Shown: positions 1-9,775, counted from the first letter of the stretch. The stretch is 64,000 nucleotides of DNA from Shewanella aestuarii (GCF_011765625.1 NZ_CP050313.1:1856501-1920500), one strand, 5' to 3'. Translations and numbers: made by a program. The notes: generated from the letters alone by a model not told the origin.

Positions 1-1102
1 AATCCCTGCGATGAAAGCCGGTAAAATTGTTAAACATTATTATCGCAAAGGTCAATTAGCTAAGGTGCATTCACCATTATTTGCTATAGAAGTTGAAGCT
101 GATGTTAGCGTTACTGTTGAGGTTGAAGCACAAACTGCACCAGTGGCAGCAATGGCATCAAGTTCAAATGAAATGGTGATTCAGGGTAAAGCGTTAGCAA
201 GTCCTGCGGTTCGCCGCATGGCAAGAGCTAAAGACATTAACATTGCAGATGTTAAAGGATCAGGAAAAAATGGCCGTGTTTATAAAGAAGATATTGAACG
301 CCATCTTCAAAATGATTCATCTGCAATCGTAACTACTTCGGACACAGCATCTGCACAATCGGTTCAAGTGACAACGTCTACTGCTGTCAGCAATTCAACA
401 GATAGAGTAGAACCCATTAAAGGTGTTAAAGCGGTAATGGCAAGAATGATGACAGAGTCTGTGTCAACCATTCCACATTTTACTTACTGTGAAGAGTTCG
501 ACCTAACCGATCTAGTTGCCATGCGTGAAAGCATGAAACAGCGTTATTCAACCGAAGAAGTTAAATTAACCATGATGCCTTTCTTTATGAAAGCCATGTC
601 TTTGGCATTAAATGAATTTCCTATTCTAAATAGTCAAGTTAATGCTGATTGTACCGAATTGACCTATAAGTCTCGTCATAACATTGGTATGGCGGTAGAT
701 TCAAAAATGGGGTTATTAGTACCTAATGTTAAAGATGTGCATCTGAAGTCAATCTTAGAGGTCGCAGCTGAAATAACAAGGTTAACAAATGATGCTCGTA
801 GCGGTCGGGTATCGCCAGCCGATCTGAAAGAAGGAACCATCACGATTTCAAATATTGGTGCTTTGGGTGGCACAATTGCAACACCTATTATCAATAAACC
901 AGAAGTCGCTATTGTTGCTCTAGGTAAACTACAAAATTTACCGCGTTTTAATGATAACGGTGAAGTCGAAGCACGCAAGCTAATGCAAGTAAGCTGGTCA
1001 GGCGATCATCGTGTTATTGATGGTGGGACCATTGCCCGTTTCTGTAACTTGTGGAAGTTCTATTTAGAAAATCCACAAGAGATGATGATGGCTATGCGTT
1101 AA
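1..1102 (+). CDS. bkdB: Branched-chain alpha-keto acid dehydrogenase E2 (dihydrolipoyl acyltransferase), 5' partial
   Basis: E2 core of the branched-chain 2-oxoacid dehydrogenase complex, which passes acyl groups from E1 to CoA in Val/Leu/Ile breakdown. The reading frame is open to the left edge, so the first ATG (base 11) is internal. The sequence IPAMKAGKIVKHYYRKGQ is the second half of a lipoyl domain whose lipoyl-lysine lies outside the window. Counting from that ATG, a peripheral-subunit-binding domain follows at about residues 62-98 (ASPAVRRMARAKDINI), then an Ala/Ser/Thr-rich linker, then the acyltransferase domain. That domain ends with the catalytic DHRVIDGG motif near residue 332. 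The genes for E1 alpha and beta are expected just upstream (inference). A terminator follows the stop. The pyruvate or 2-oxoglutarate E2 is the alternative; the short single-lipoyl layout and PSBD favour the branched-chain enzyme. Confidence 0.9.
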   Translation, partial: IPAMKAGKIVKHYYRKGQLAKVHSPLFAIEVEADVSVTVEVEAQTAPVAAMASSSNEMVIQGKALASPAVRRMARAKDINIADVKGSGKNGRVYKEDIERHLQNDSSAIVTTSDTASAQSVQVTTSTAVSNSTDRVEPIKGVKAVMARMMTESVSTIPHFTYCEEFDLTDLVAMRESMKQRYSTEEVKLTMMPFFMKAMSLALNEFPILNSQVNADCTELTYKSRHNIGMAVDSKMGLLVPNVKDVHLKSILEVAAEITRLTNDARSGRVSPADLKEGTITISNIGALGGTIATPIINKPEVAIVALGKLQNLPRFNDNGEVEARKLMQVSWSGDHRVIDGGTIARFCNLWKFYLENPQEMMMAMR

Positions 1103-1132
1103 TCGTTATTATATCGTGTGTAAAAATACCCT

Positions 1133-1160
1133 AAAGGACGTTAAATACGTCCTTTTGTTT
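1133..1160 (+). terminator. Intrinsic terminator after bkdB
   Basis: The 8-bp stem AAAGGACG / CGTCCTTT with a 7-nt loop is followed by a T-rich stretch. It lies 30 bp after the bkdB stop. Confidence 0.8.
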
Positions 1161-1181
1161 TAGGTGTAGTTTCCGTATAAT
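1153..1181 (+). promoter_or_regulatory. Candidate nadA promoter
   Basis: A perfect TATAAT (1176-1181) lies 31 bp before the nadA start. The hexamer 17 bp upstream (TTTTGT) is a weak -35, so only the -10 is convincing. Confidence 0.4.
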
Positions 1182-1212
1182 TCGCGCTAGAAATCACATT
1201 ATTGGAACCGTT

Positions 1213-2280
1213 ATGAGTCAGTCGGCACCCCAAATCGAAACAATTGATTATCCTTTCCCACCAAAGCCTGCCGTATTATCAGATGCGCAAAAGCAAGCAT
1301 ATAAAGCGCGTATAAAGCAGTTGCTAGTAGATCAAAATGCGGTCCTTGTTGCCCATTATTACACTGACCCTGAAATTCAAGCTTTAGCCGAAGAAACAGG
1401 AGGCTGTGTATCTGACTCATTAGAAATGGCGCGTTTTGGGCGTGATCATCCCGCTAAAACCCTGATTGTTGCAGGGGTTAAGTTTATGGGTGAAACTGCT
1501 AAAATTTTAAGCCCTGAAAAAACGATTTTAATGCCGACTTTAGAAGCCACTTGTTCACTTGATTTAGGTTGCCCTATTGATAAATTTAGTGAGTTTTGTG
1601 ATGCTCACCCAGATCATACCGTTGTGGTTTACGCTAATACCTCAGCAGCGGTAAAAGCGCGTGCAGACTGGGTTGTCACCTCTAGTATTGCTTTAGAAAT
1701 TGTTGAACATTTAGATGCTCAAGATAAAAAGATTATTTGGGGACCAGACCGCCATTTAGGCTCATACATTGCTAAACAAACAGGGGCAGAAATGCTGATG
1801 TGGCAGGGCGATTGTATTGTTCACGATGAATTTAAATCGAAAGCATTACGTGAGCTCAAAAAGCAATACCCCGATGCCGCAGTGTTAGTTCACCCTGAAT
1901 CACCGGCAAGTGTTGTTGCAATGGCGGATGCTGTTGGTTCAACCAGTCAGCTTATTAAAGCTGCACAAACCATGAGTAATCACACGTTTATCGTGGCAAC
2001 AGATCGCGGCATTTTTTATAAAATGCAGCAAGCTGCTCCAGGTAAAACATTAATTGAAGCACCAACTGGTGGTAATGGCGCAACCTGTAAAAGCTGTGCC
2101 CATTGCCCTTGGATGGCCATGAATGGCTTACAAGCGATAGAAGCATCACTGGCGGATACAGACAAAACCACCCATGAAATTTTTGTCGATGAAGAATTAC
2201 GCCTTAAAGCGCTGATACCGTTAACAAGAATGCTTGATTTTGCCAAAGACTTAAATATGAAAGTAAAAGGTAATGCTTAA
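1213..2280 (+). CDS. nadA: Quinolinate synthase NadA
   Basis: Condenses iminoaspartate with dihydroxyacetone phosphate to quinolinate in de novo NAD synthesis; cytosolic [4Fe-4S] enzyme. The 355-aa length fits the family. Visible signatures are [11 protein letters not shown] near the N-terminus, the cysteine-containing [12 protein letters not shown], and the C-terminal [13 protein letters not shown], which holds the last cluster cysteine. The ATG at 1213 is preceded by GGAACCGTT, a plausible ribosome binding site. It is monocistronic, between a promoter-like TATAAT and a strong terminator. Confidence 0.96.
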   Translation: MSQSAPQIETIDYPFPPKPAVLSDAQKQAYKARIKQLLVDQNAVLVAHYYTDPEIQALAEETGGCVSDSLEMARFGRDHPAKTLIVAGVKFMGETAKILSPEKTILMPTLEATCSLDLGCPIDKFSEFCDAHPDHTVVVYANTSAAVKARADWVVTSSIALEIVEHLDAQDKKIIWGPDRHLGSYIAKQTGAEMLMWQGDCIVHDEFKSKALRELKKQYPDAAVLVHPESPASVVAMADAVGSTSQLIKAAQTMSNHTFIVATDRGIFYKMQQAAPGKTLIEAPTGGNGATCKSCAHCPWMAMNGLQAIEASLADTDKTTHEIFVDEELRLKALIPLTRMLDFAKDLNMKVKGNA

Positions 2281-2318
2281 CGATTAGCTTGTAGCTATAC
2301 AAGCTTTATTATTCAGGT

Positions 2319-2349
2319 AAATCTCTGCGCTTGCGTGGAGATTTTTTTT
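2319..2349 (+). terminator. Intrinsic terminator after nadA
   Basis: The stem AAATCTC / GAGATTT, with an inner GCGC/GCG pairing, is followed by a run of eight T. Confidence 0.8.
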
Positions 2350-2362
2350 ACCAATATACATG

Positions 2363-2498
2363 ATACCAATCGTAATAAATAACTGATCATTCTAGCTTGT
2401 GAAAATACCTGATAATAACTACTTATCAAAAAAATCTGCCTTGTTATCACGCATTTTTCCTACGCTATTTCTGGCCACTTATTTACTGTGATTGGTAT
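2363..2498. repeat. MITE-like element with 20-bp imperfect terminal inverted repeats
   Basis: The left end reads ATACCAATCGTAATAAATAA. The reverse complement of the right end reads ATACCAATCACAGTAAATAA, so 17 of 20 positions match. The 136-bp interior has no ORF. The ATACCAATC end is one I recall from small dispersed repeats in Shewanella, Vibrio and Pseudoalteromonas; I cannot check copy number here. Only this copy was seen in the window. Confidence 0.65.
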
Positions 2499-2513
2499 GA
2501 TATGTAGATGAGT

Positions 2514-2581
2514 AAAGCTGAGTTTCATTACTTCAATTAGTTTATTGTTCGTTTACAAACTTGCCGCAACTCAGCTTTTTT
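2514..2581. other. Long-loop inverted repeat ending in a T-run
   Basis: AAAGCTGAGTT (2514-2524) pairs with AACTCAGCTTT (2568-2578), followed by Ts. The 43-nt loop makes it an unusual terminator. It lies between the MITE-like element and the convergent methyltransferase gene. Nothing else is seen in the 2281-2618 gap. Confidence 0.4.
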
Positions 2582-2618
2582 GCCGATTTATCATCAAACT
2601 TAACGCTTTTAAGCGAAT

Positions 2619-3275
2619 TTAAAAACCACGTTTAAACGTCAAAATATGGCCTTTGAATTCTTTACTCAGATAATCGGTGTTGTCTGGTTTCTCTTGGCTA
2701 GCAATAAATCCAAATGTGGTCATTAGTTTGGCTAACTTATTTTTTCTGCCACGACCGGGATCGACAATAATTACCTCACATTGAGTATTAGCGTGGCTTG
2801 AGATGAATGTAGCCAACAGCTCAATATGTTCATCTTCATACAATAAATCGCTCCCTATGATGATGTCGAATAAGCCCAAGCTGTCAGTTCCATCTGCCCA
2901 GCCTACGCGCTCAAACGCAATATCTTTGCTATTGTTAAGATGAGTATTACGATTCAAGAAGGTTTGGACTTCAGGATGGTAGTCTGTTGCGGTAATGTCA
3001 GCTTGTTGTTTGTTTAGTAATAAACTGGCTAAAGCCATACCGCAGCCGACCTCCAAAATACGTTTTGATTGGGTATCATGGACAAACATATGGTGAGCCA
3101 GAACTAAACTTGATGGCCATAAAATGCCGAATAAAGGCCAAGATGCTGAGGAAATGCCTAAGCTTTCTGCTAAACCGTTTGGATCGTAAAATTCTTGATT
3201 GTTACGAAGTGTACAAAGGTGAATATCAAGCTTATCAAACTCAACGGTTTGATAGCTTAAGCGAAGATTTGTCAT
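2619..3275 (-). CDS. Class I SAM-dependent methyltransferase (Methyltransf_16-like)
   Basis: 218-aa protein starting MTNLRLSYQTVEF. An upstream in-frame start would add 17 residues (MSFILDSWLSAIIIRQP) that do not look like part of the fold, so I prefer the start at 3275. The SAM-binding motif I is ILEVGCGMALASLLL, followed by ATDYHPEV (motif II) and IIGSDLLYE, typical of the METTL21 / nicotinamide-N-methyltransferase-like group that includes protein-lysine methyltransferases. The substrate is unknown. It stands alone, with no operon partner. Confidence 0.75.
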   Translation of the reverse strand: MTNLRLSYQTVEFDKLDIHLCTLRNNQEFYDPNGLAESLGISSASWPLFGILWPSSLVLAHHMFVHDTQSKRILEVGCGMALASLLLNKQQADITATDYHPEVQTFLNRNTHLNNSKDIAFERVGWADGTDSLGLFDIIIGSDLLYEDEHIELLATFISSHANTQCEVIIVDPGRGRKNKLAKLMTTFGFIASQEKPDNTDYLSKEFKGHILTFKRGF

Positions 3276-3504
3276 TGGCTGCCTAATGATGATGGCGCTG
3301 AGCCAACTATCTAAGATAAATGACAAAACGAATGTTGCACAACAATATAGTAAAACGGATACGAAGTAACGCTTTAACGCACAGTTTGTGCAATAAGCTA
3401 TTTTAATAGTCTATTGTGCGGTCAGTTTTTGAATGGCTATCGCTAAAAGTATTGCTTGATTTAAACAACCACTTGGTTAATTGAACATTACGTTGATTAG
3501 CCGT

Positions 3505-3936
3505 TTATCGGCTAATCATACAACTTGATGTTGCTGTGGCTAATAACTTGCCATCTTGTGTCACCAATCTCGCCTCTGCGATGGCGAGGCTGGTACTTAA
3601 ATTGATAAGTTTGCCTGTGGCAAATACAGCTTTATTTTTTGGAACAGGGCGAACCATCTTTATATTTAAATCTATGGTGGCGTAACTAACTCCAGCAGGA
3701 AGCGCAGAATGCACAGCACAGGCTGTTGCCGAGTCTAAAACTGTTGCGGCAAAACCACCATGAACGCCGCCCATAGGGTTTAAATGACGTTCATCCGCTA
3801 CAGCTTCGAAGGTGATTTCACCTTCACTCACCGTTATTGCCTTCATGGGGATAGTTTGAGTAATGGATGGCGCAGGTATATGACCAGCTAACATGGCTTG
3901 CATAATTTGCAGTCCAGTCATTTCACGAATATTCAT
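3505..3936 (-). CDS. PaaI-family hotdog thioesterase
   Basis: 143 aa, the usual single-hotdog size. The signature NPMGGVHGGFAATVLDSATA carries the HGG motif and catalytic Asp region of PaaI/YdiI-type acyl-CoA thioesterases, and the C-terminus has the strand pattern GKLLATATSSCMI. It probably hydrolyses acyl- or aryl-CoA esters in the cytosol. It follows fadE on the same strand but a strong terminator separates them, so co-transcription is unlikely; a role in acyl-CoA turnover is inference. Confidence 0.82.
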   Translation of the reverse strand: MNIREMTGLQIMQAMLAGHIPAPSITQTIPMKAITVSEGEITFEAVADERHLNPMGGVHGGFAATVLDSATACAVHSALPAGVSYATIDLNIKMVRPVPKNKAVFATGKLINLSTSLAIAEARLVTQDGKLLATATSSCMISR

Positions 3937-3964
3937 AAGTACCTTTATTGGTTCGTTAAAATAA

Positions 3965-3991
3965 AAAGGGTAAAGCTAAGCTTTACCCTTT
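3965..3991 (-). terminator. Intrinsic terminator after fadE
   Basis: The 13-bp perfect stem AAAGGGTAAAGCT / AGCTTTACCCTTT lies 18 bp beyond the fadE stop. It has a T-rich tail on the minus strand. Confidence 0.8.
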
Positions 3992-4009
3992 AATCATCAA
4001 CAGTATTGA

Positions 4010-6457
4010 TTATGCAGCTTTTTCCTGTTTAACAGGAGCCTTAACATTGGCACGTAGAGCTTCTGGGTCAAAGTCATCAACATTGATAGACTTTAAACGA
4101 CCAATTTCAGTACGTTCTAGTAAAGCTATTTCGCTGTCGCTTAAAATGCCTAATTCTTTGCCTTGGGCTGCAATTCTGTCTAAATACATGAATGGCAGAC
4201 GCTTACCAGCGGCTTTACACACTTTATCGTATATAGGCTCTGCTGCTAACATATCGATAAAGGTCTGTTCTTGAATACCAACGGCATTGTGTTCGCAGTT
4301 AGTAAAGAACTGACCTTTACCTAAACGATCACGGCTAGCACAAGGTGTTTGCATTATCTTGGCAACTTTATGATCTAAGACATCTGATGGACGCTTAACT
4401 GCACGACCAAATGGGAAAATCACTAAGCGTAATACGTGACCTAAGCCCATTGGGAAGTTGTTAAGTAAATCATCTAACGAGTCTTGCAACTTGTATAATG
4501 AATCTTCAACAGCCCATTGTACTAATGGTAAATCTTCAGTTAGACGACCATCATCTTGATAACGCTTCAGTGTTGCTGAAACAAGATAAAGCTGACTTAA
4601 CAAATCACCTAAACGCGCAGAAATACGCTCTTTACGTTTTAAATTGCCACCTAAGGTTCCCATTGCTAAATCAGATAATAACGCTAAGTTAGCACTGAAA
4701 CGGTTCATCTGTTGGTAGTAACGTTTTGTTTTATCAGAATAGGGTGCATTACTGAAACGAGCACCAGTTAAACCCATCCAGAAGCTACGCACGAAATTTG
4801 AAACCGCAAAACCAATATGACCTAAGATAGCATCATCGAAGTTAGTTAAACCACGAGCTGAATCGGTGTCGAATGCCGATTCCATTTCAGCTAATACATA
4901 TGGATGACAGCGAATGGCGCCTTGTCCATAAATGATCATTGAACGCGTTAGAATGTTTGCGCCTTCAACGGTAATTGCAATCGGAGCGGCTTGATAACCG
5001 CGGCCTAAGTAATTATTCGGGCCTAAACACACACCTTTACCACCATGGATATCCATCGCATCAATAATGCATTTTTGCATTCTGTCGGTTAGGTGGAATT
5101 TCACGATTGCTGAAATCACCGATGGCTTTTCACCTAAATCAATCGCTGTAGTGGTTAAACTAGCTGCTGCATCCATTAGGTAAGCGTTACCGCCAATGCG
5201 AGCCATTGGCTCTTCAATACCTTCAAGTTTTCCAATTGGTAGTTTGAACTGACGACGGATACGTGAATATGCACCTGTCGCTATAGCAGCAGTTTTCACA
5301 CCACCAGCAGAGTTAGAAGGAAGCGTAATACCACGTCCTACCGATAAACACTCAACCAGCATACGCCAGCCTTGGCCAGCCATTTTAGGGCCACCAATGA
5401 TAAAGCTCAGTGGTACGAACACTTCATTTCCGCGAGTTGGACCGTTTTGGAACATACAGTTAAGCGGAAAGTGACGACGTCCTGTTTCAACCCCAGGGAT
5501 GTCTGTTGGTATTAGGGCACAAGTGATGCCTAATTCTTCTTCACCACCCAATAGGCCTTCAGGATCGCGCAATTTAAATGCTAAACCCAGTACAGTAGCA
5601 ACAGGAGCAAGGGTAATGTAACGCTTGTTCCAGGTGAGTTTCATACCAAGTACTTCTTCACCTTGGAATTCACCTTTACATACAACACCAAAGTCAGGAA
5701 TAGATCCCGCATCACTGCCAGCTTCTGGGCTTGTTAATGCGAAACAAGGGACTTCTAATCCTTTAGCTAAACGAGGTAAGTAATGGTCTTGTTGTTCAGG
5801 CGTACCGTAGTGTTGCAGTAACTCACCTGGGCCTAACGAATTTGGTACACCAACCGTAGAAGCTAATTCACTGCTTACGCCAGCAAGTTTTTGTAAAACG
5901 CGAGATTGTGCATAAGCTGAATATTCTAAACCGCCGTATTTCTTCTTAATAATCATGGCAAAGAAACCGTGATCTTTTAAGTATTGCCATACTTCTTGCG
6001 GTAAATCACCAAGCTCGTGTGAAACTTGATGTTGGTTTACCATCTTACAAACTTCTTCGACAGGACCGTCTAAGAAAGCTTGTTCTTCAGCGGTTAGACG
6101 TGCTTGAGGATAGTTATGTAATTTTTTCCAGTTTGGATTACCTGCGAATAAGTCAGCTTCCCACCATGTAGTACCAGCTTCGATAGCTTCTTTTTCAGTG
6201 GTAGACATTTCTGGCATGATACCGCGATACACTTTTAAAAGTGGGCGGCTGATAAAATTCTGTCTAAAAGATTTAATGTTAAACGGTAGAGCCACTACAA
6301 GGAAAACTATCCAAGCAATATTACCGATGATATCCATTGTGCTACCGACAGCCATAACAATTGCCGTGGCAACTGTTGTGGTGACAAGCGATACCCTGAG
6401 GTATGACATTGTGCCGATCACAAAGATCAATGCGATGATCCAAAGTAGGGTGGTCAC
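4010..6457 (-). CDS. fadE: Acyl-CoA dehydrogenase FadE
   Basis: 815-aa long-form FadE, the first oxidation of fatty-acid beta-oxidation (acyl-CoA to trans-2-enoyl-CoA, FAD-dependent). Two hydrophobic segments occupy the first 60 residues (membrane-associated N-terminus as in E. coli FadE). The ACAD core shows [15 protein letters not shown], the FAD/substrate motif [15 protein letters not shown], the [14 protein letters not shown] stretch, [18 protein letters not shown], and [21 protein letters not shown] long C-terminal extension is typical of this subfamily. A second, closely similar copy lies at 20319. An AAAC-N4-GTTT palindrome 134 bp upstream suggests PsrA control (inference). Confidence 0.94.
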   Translation of the reverse strand: MTTLLWIIALIFVIGTMSYLRVSLVTTTVATAIVMAVGSTMDIIGNIAWIVFLVVALPFNIKSFRQNFISRPLLKVYRGIMPEMSTTEKEAIEAGTTWWEADLFAGNPNWKKLHNYPQARLTAEEQAFLDGPVEEVCKMVNQHQVSHELGDLPQEVWQYLKDHGFFAMIIKKKYGGLEYSAYAQSRVLQKLAGVSSELASTVGVPNSLGPGELLQHYGTPEQQDHYLPRLAKGLEVPCFALTSPEAGSDAGSIPDFGVVCKGEFQGEEVLGMKLTWNKRYITLAPVATVLGLAFKLRDPEGLLGGEEELGITCALIPTDIPGVETGRRHFPLNCMFQNGPTRGNEVFVPLSFIIGGPKMAGQGWRMLVECLSVGRGITLPSNSAGGVKTAAIATGAYSRIRRQFKLPIGKLEGIEEPMARIGGNAYLMDAAASLTTTAIDLGEKPSVISAIVKFHLTDRMQKCIIDAMDIHGGKGVCLGPNNYLGRGYQAAPIAITVEGANILTRSMIIYGQGAIRCHPYVLAEMESAFDTDSARGLTNFDDAILGHIGFAVSNFVRSFWMGLTGARFSNAPYSDKTKRYYQQMNRFSANLALLSDLAMGTLGGNLKRKERISARLGDLLSQLYLVSATLKRYQDDGRLTEDLPLVQWAVEDSLYKLQDSLDDLLNNFPMGLGHVLRLVIFPFGRAVKRPSDVLDHKVAKIMQTPCASRDRLGKGQFFTNCEHNAVGIQEQTFIDMLAAEPIYDKVCKAAGKRLPFMYLDRIAAQGKELGILSDSEIALLERTEIGRLKSINVDDFDPEALRANVKAPVKQEKAA

Positions 6458-6590
6458 TTTACTTACTCCTTAAAGTCTATTCAGATGTGAATGACTCGTT
6501 TTATGTTGATCCTAATCACAAGTATAGACTGTGGTCTGACCTGTGCCACATAAAATTAACCTGTGCAGTGATCGAATACAAGTATTTTTC

Positions 6591-6602
6591 AAACAATTGT
6601 TT
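6591..6602. promoter_or_regulatory. Candidate PsrA operator upstream of fadE
   Basis: The perfect 12-bp palindrome AAACAATTGTTT has the AAAC-N4-GTTT core also found in the inverted repeat before the psrA-like gene at 19641. It lies in the divergent fadE / glutamine amidotransferase spacer. PsrA of pseudomonads is reported to bind (G/C)AAAC-N2-4-GTTT(G/C); assignment here is by motif only. Confidence 0.55.
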
Positions 6603-6693
6603 AAATTTTTATGTATCAATGTTATTCCACTGGTTATTTAGTCAAGTTACAATACGACCGACGACAAAATTTCGGTTCAATAAAGGCGATTAA

Positions 6694-7476
6694 ATGTGCG
6701 AATTACTGGCGATGAGTGCCAATGTACCTACTGATATTGTATTTAGTTTCACAGGGTTAGCGGAGCGAGGTGGCGTTACTGGCCCACATGTTGACGGCTG
6801 GGGAATAACTTTTTACGAAGGTAAAGGTAGTCGTACTTTTAAAGATGCTCGCCCAAGCAGTGATTCATATATTGCCCAGTTGATTAAGTCGTATCCAATC
6901 AAAAGTGAAATTGTAGTCAGTCATATCCGTCAAGCTAATCGTGGTTGTGTATCGTTAGAAAACACCCATCCATTTACCCGTGAGCTTTGGGGGCGTTATT
7001 GGACTTATGCGCACAATGGCCAGTTAAGCGATTACCAACAAAAGTTTAAAGTGACCCGGTTCCAAGCTGTTGGTGATACAGATAGTGAAATGGCATTTTG
7101 TTGGATACTGGAGCAAGTGGTTGCCAAATTTGGAGACTCAGCACCTGAGAATATGGATGTAGTATTTAAATTCATCAGTACTTTGGCTGATGAGATCCGT
7201 GAACTTGGCGTGTTTAACATGATTTTAAGTGACGGTATTGATTTAATGGCGTATTGCTCTAATAACCTATGCCACATAACACGATGTGCGCCCTTTGGCA
7301 AAGCCACCTTAATTGATACTGATGTTGTGATTGATTTTCAGAAAGAAACCACGCCAAATGATGTTGTCACAGTAATTGCAACACGGCCGTTAACCAAGAA
7401 TGAGCAATGGCATATTTTAAAGCCAGGTGAATGGCAATTATTCAGACAAGGTGCAAGTAGATTAAGTCAGCCTTGA
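6694..7476 (+). CDS. Class II glutamine amidotransferase, YafJ-like
   Basis: 260 aa. The protein begins MCELLAMSAN, so after Met removal Cys is the N-terminal nucleophile as in Ntn-type class II amidotransferases. Other fold markers are GPHVDGWGITFY, VSHIRQANRG, THPFTREL and YAHNGQL, the last giving the oxyanion-hole Asn-Gly. There is no synthetase domain, so it is a stand-alone glutaminase-like protein of the YafJ/DUF4261-unrelated group; the acceptor of ammonia is unknown. It is divergent from fadE, with a bidirectional terminator downstream. Confidence 0.85.
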   Translation: MCELLAMSANVPTDIVFSFTGLAERGGVTGPHVDGWGITFYEGKGSRTFKDARPSSDSYIAQLIKSYPIKSEIVVSHIRQANRGCVSLENTHPFTRELWGRYWTYAHNGQLSDYQQKFKVTRFQAVGDTDSEMAFCWILEQVVAKFGDSAPENMDVVFKFISTLADEIRELGVFNMILSDGIDLMAYCSNNLCHITRCAPFGKATLIDTDVVIDFQKETTPNDVVTVIATRPLTKNEQWHILKPGEWQLFRQGASRLSQP

Positions 7477-7511
7477 TGCCTTATTTTTAGGGCTGAGCTG
7501 AGCCAATAATA

Positions 7512-7541
7512 AAAACGCCAACTTCAGTGAGTTGGCGTTTT
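7512..7541. terminator. Bidirectional terminator
   Basis: The 12-bp stem AAAACGCCAACT / AGTTGGCGTTTT has a 6-nt loop. It sits between convergent genes and serves both strands. Confidence 0.82.
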
Positions 7542-7566
7542 CTATTAATGATCAGACATTATTGAA

Positions 7567-8577
7567 TTAATCCTTAACCAATTGTTTGATTCTCTCAATT
7601 TCAGCCGCTGATAATTCATCATTAGCAATGTTTATCTCGACTTTTTCATCTGTTTCTTTGTCTGTGGTTTCATCTTCTTTTGAATTTATATCTAGCAGCG
7701 TTTTTTGTGCCATGTGTTGTTCGAATATACGTTGTTCAAATACCAAATCTAATTTGGGAATGACAGGCAATGGCTTATCATATTGATACTTGGCCAATTG
7801 TAAATCTAGTTGTTTACTGCCTTTTGAATAATGGCTTAATCTTATAGGTAGATAAGCTAAATCAGGCGCCATCCAAAAAAAAGTTTGCCGCTTTTTACTA
7901 TTTCTTACCACTTCAAATTTAACCGTTTCAAAAGTGCCGCCATCGACGGTGATGGTTTCATTACCAACAATTTTGAATTCATAGCCGTCAATTTCTTTCT
8001 CTTTAACCATCTTATATTCAAGTGGTCTTTTATTGGCAATGACATCCATTCTAAATTGCAGTTGTACCATTAAAGGCTCATAAATGAGGTCCTGATAATC
8101 GAGCTTTAACGCTTCTTTTTTATAAATGGTATGAATTAAATTTTGATGTTTTGCAAAAGAAGTTTGTTCTGAATATTCACTCCCAGTGCCGCTGCGTTGA
8201 TGGACAAAGCGAAAGGGTACAAGTGTGCCATTTTCAATAGTAAAATCACTTTGAAGACTGCGTTCATCCGATAGCATTAATAGGCTTACTCGGCTGTTAA
8301 AAAAATACTGATAATAACCGCTATCGGTTGCTGGTAATCGATACTTAGCATCGCCTAACTCGATGCTTCCATAATAAACCTTATAATCTGCGGTATGAGG
8401 AGTTAATGGTGCAAGAGCAATGTCAGGGCTTACTGCTTGCATAGTTTGTTTGGCAGGTTGTTCTGGCAATACATCTATTGATGTTTGTGCAAAGGCAATT
8501 TGTGATAAAAAGCTACCAAACATTGCCGATGAAACAGCAATGATTGCTTTTCTTGATTGCGAAAGTGTGTTTAACAA
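7567..8577 (-). CDS. DUF3108 domain protein, probably periplasmic
   Basis: 336 aa. An N-terminal signal peptide is visible (KAIIAVSSAMFGSFLSQIAFAQ). The central region has the DUF3108 beta-rich pattern: LTPHTADYKVYYGSIELGDA, then short beta strands, and YEFKIVGNETITVDGGTFETVKFE. The C-terminal tail is acidic and Lys/Glu-rich, ending AAEIERIKQLVKD. Family members are uncharacterised envelope proteins. No operon partner is obvious; the ATL gene lies 64 bp upstream-side on the same strand and could be co-transcribed. Confidence 0.75.
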   Translation of the reverse strand: MLNTLSQSRKAIIAVSSAMFGSFLSQIAFAQTSIDVLPEQPAKQTMQAVSPDIALAPLTPHTADYKVYYGSIELGDAKYRLPATDSGYYQYFFNSRVSLLMLSDERSLQSDFTIENGTLVPFRFVHQRSGTGSEYSEQTSFAKHQNLIHTIYKKEALKLDYQDLIYEPLMVQLQFRMDVIANKRPLEYKMVKEKEIDGYEFKIVGNETITVDGGTFETVKFEVVRNSKKRQTFFWMAPDLAYLPIRLSHYSKGSKQLDLQLAKYQYDKPLPVIPKLDLVFEQRIFEQHMAQKTLLDINSKEDETTDKETDEKVEINIANDELSAAEIERIKQLVKD

Positions 8578-8641
8578 TTCTTGTCACCCTAATTGAGAAG
8601 TGAGTTTAACTGACTGTAAAGCTAATCTAATAACAACCTAA

Positions 8642-8995
8642 TTAAAATGGCAACGTCATCACCAATGTGGCCATATCTGGCTGCCATAAGTGGTTTGACA
8701 ACAATATTTTGCCATTGTTCACTTGGACATCTTCTAATCTTAATCGTTCGATTTGTAACCGATAGAGTGTTGAGTCATTAGGAAATGCAATTTTACCTGC
8801 AGAATTAATGACTCTATGCCAAGGCAAGTCTTGTGATTGCGAAAGTTTAAGTGCCCGAGAAACAAAACGCGCCCTACCGGGTAATCCTGCTAAATCAGCA
8901 ACTTTCCCATAAGGCAATACTTTACCTCTAGGAATGATGTTAACGACGAAACAGATCCTTTCAACAGGTGTCCATTGATTTTGTGTTGGTTGCAT
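8642..8995 (-). CDS. Alkyltransferase-like protein (MGMT family without the active cysteine)
   Basis: 117 aa, only the C-terminal DNA-binding domain of O6-alkylguanine-DNA alkyltransferase. The active-site PCHRV of true enzymes reads PWHRVINSAGKI here, with Trp replacing the acceptor Cys. The helix-turn-helix and arginine-finger region is ARFVSRALKLSQSQDLPWH. Such ATL proteins (E. coli YbaZ/Atl, fission yeast Atl1) bind alkylated guanine without repairing it and steer lesions to nucleotide excision repair. Cytosolic, monofunctional. The assignment is strong because the substituted residue is directly visible. Confidence 0.9.
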   Translation of the reverse strand: MQPTQNQWTPVERICFVVNIIPRGKVLPYGKVADLAGLPGRARFVSRALKLSQSQDLPWHRVINSAGKIAFPNDSTLYRLQIERLRLEDVQVNNGKILLSNHLWQPDMATLVMTLPF

Positions 8996-9097
8996 AACTG
9001 ATAGATAATCACATTTATTTTATTGTGCAATAAATGTGATAGCAGTGAAAGCGGGGGAATTCAAATATATAAATTTATGGACGTATCTTTATAAATG

Positions 9098-9775
9098 TTA
9101 AATTACTGTCAGGTATATACAGAAGAAATGAGAAAACGCTCCAGCTAAAACAAATAGATGCCAAATGGCATGATTAAATGGAATTTTTTTATTGATATAA
9201 AAGATTACCCCTAAGCTGTAGAACAGCCCACCGCCCAATAATAAACCGAATGCCATTCCTGACATATTAGCGATTAAATCTTTCATTACAGTGATACAAA
9301 GCCAGCCCATGATCAGATAAAGCACCAAACTAAATTGCTTAAACCTACCTATGAAGAGTGTTTTAAACACAATTCCACCAAAAGCTAAACACCAAATAGC
9401 TGTTAAAACATTTAATGCATTATCATTTTGTAAAGATATAAGCATTAGCGGTGTGTAAGTACCTGCAATTAGTGTGTAAATAGCACAGTGATCAGCCATT
9501 TTAAAACGCTTTCGCCAAACACTTGTTTTGCTTGAATGATAAAGTGTTGATGCAAGGAATAAAACTATGATGCTGCAACCATAAATTGTAATACCAGTTA
9601 ACTGCATCAAAGTGAGATCATTTCTAGCATGCGTGAGCATAAAAATTAATCCAATAATACCAGCCACAACGCCTGCAGCATGAGAAAGGCTGTTAGCGAT
9701 CTCTTCATTAATACTGTAGTCAGATGTATTTGATGTTAATGGGGTTGCTATCTTGATATCCGTTTCCAAGCTCAT
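9098..9775 (-). CDS. trhA: Hemolysin III / PAQR-family membrane protein TrhA
   Basis: 225 aa with seven predicted hydrophobic helices. PAQR/HlyIII signatures: NEEIANSLSHAAG near the start, STLYHSS, DHCAIYTLIAGTYTPL and, near the end, NHAIWHLFVLAGAFSHF, whose His and Asp residues form the conserved metal site. E. coli YqfA/TrhA affects membrane energetics and fatty-acid homeostasis; the haemolysin name is historical. Single gene on the minus strand. Confidence 0.9.
   Translation of the reverse strand: MSLETDIKIATPLTSNTSDYSINEEIANSLSHAAGVVAGIIGLIFMLTHARNDLTLMQLTGITIYGCSIIVLFLASTLYHSSKTSVWRKRFKMADHCAIYTLIAGTYTPLMLISLQNDNALNVLTAIWCLAFGGIVFKTLFIGRFKQFSLVLYLIMGWLCITVMKDLIANMSGMAFGLLLGGGLFYSLGVIFYINKKIPFNHAIWHLFVLAGAFSHFFCIYLTVI

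Noticed and set aside
6487..6693. 68-codon ORF in the fadE upstream spacer
   Set aside because: Non-ATG start, covers the operator-like palindrome and ends right at the amidotransferase start; looks like non-coding sequence.
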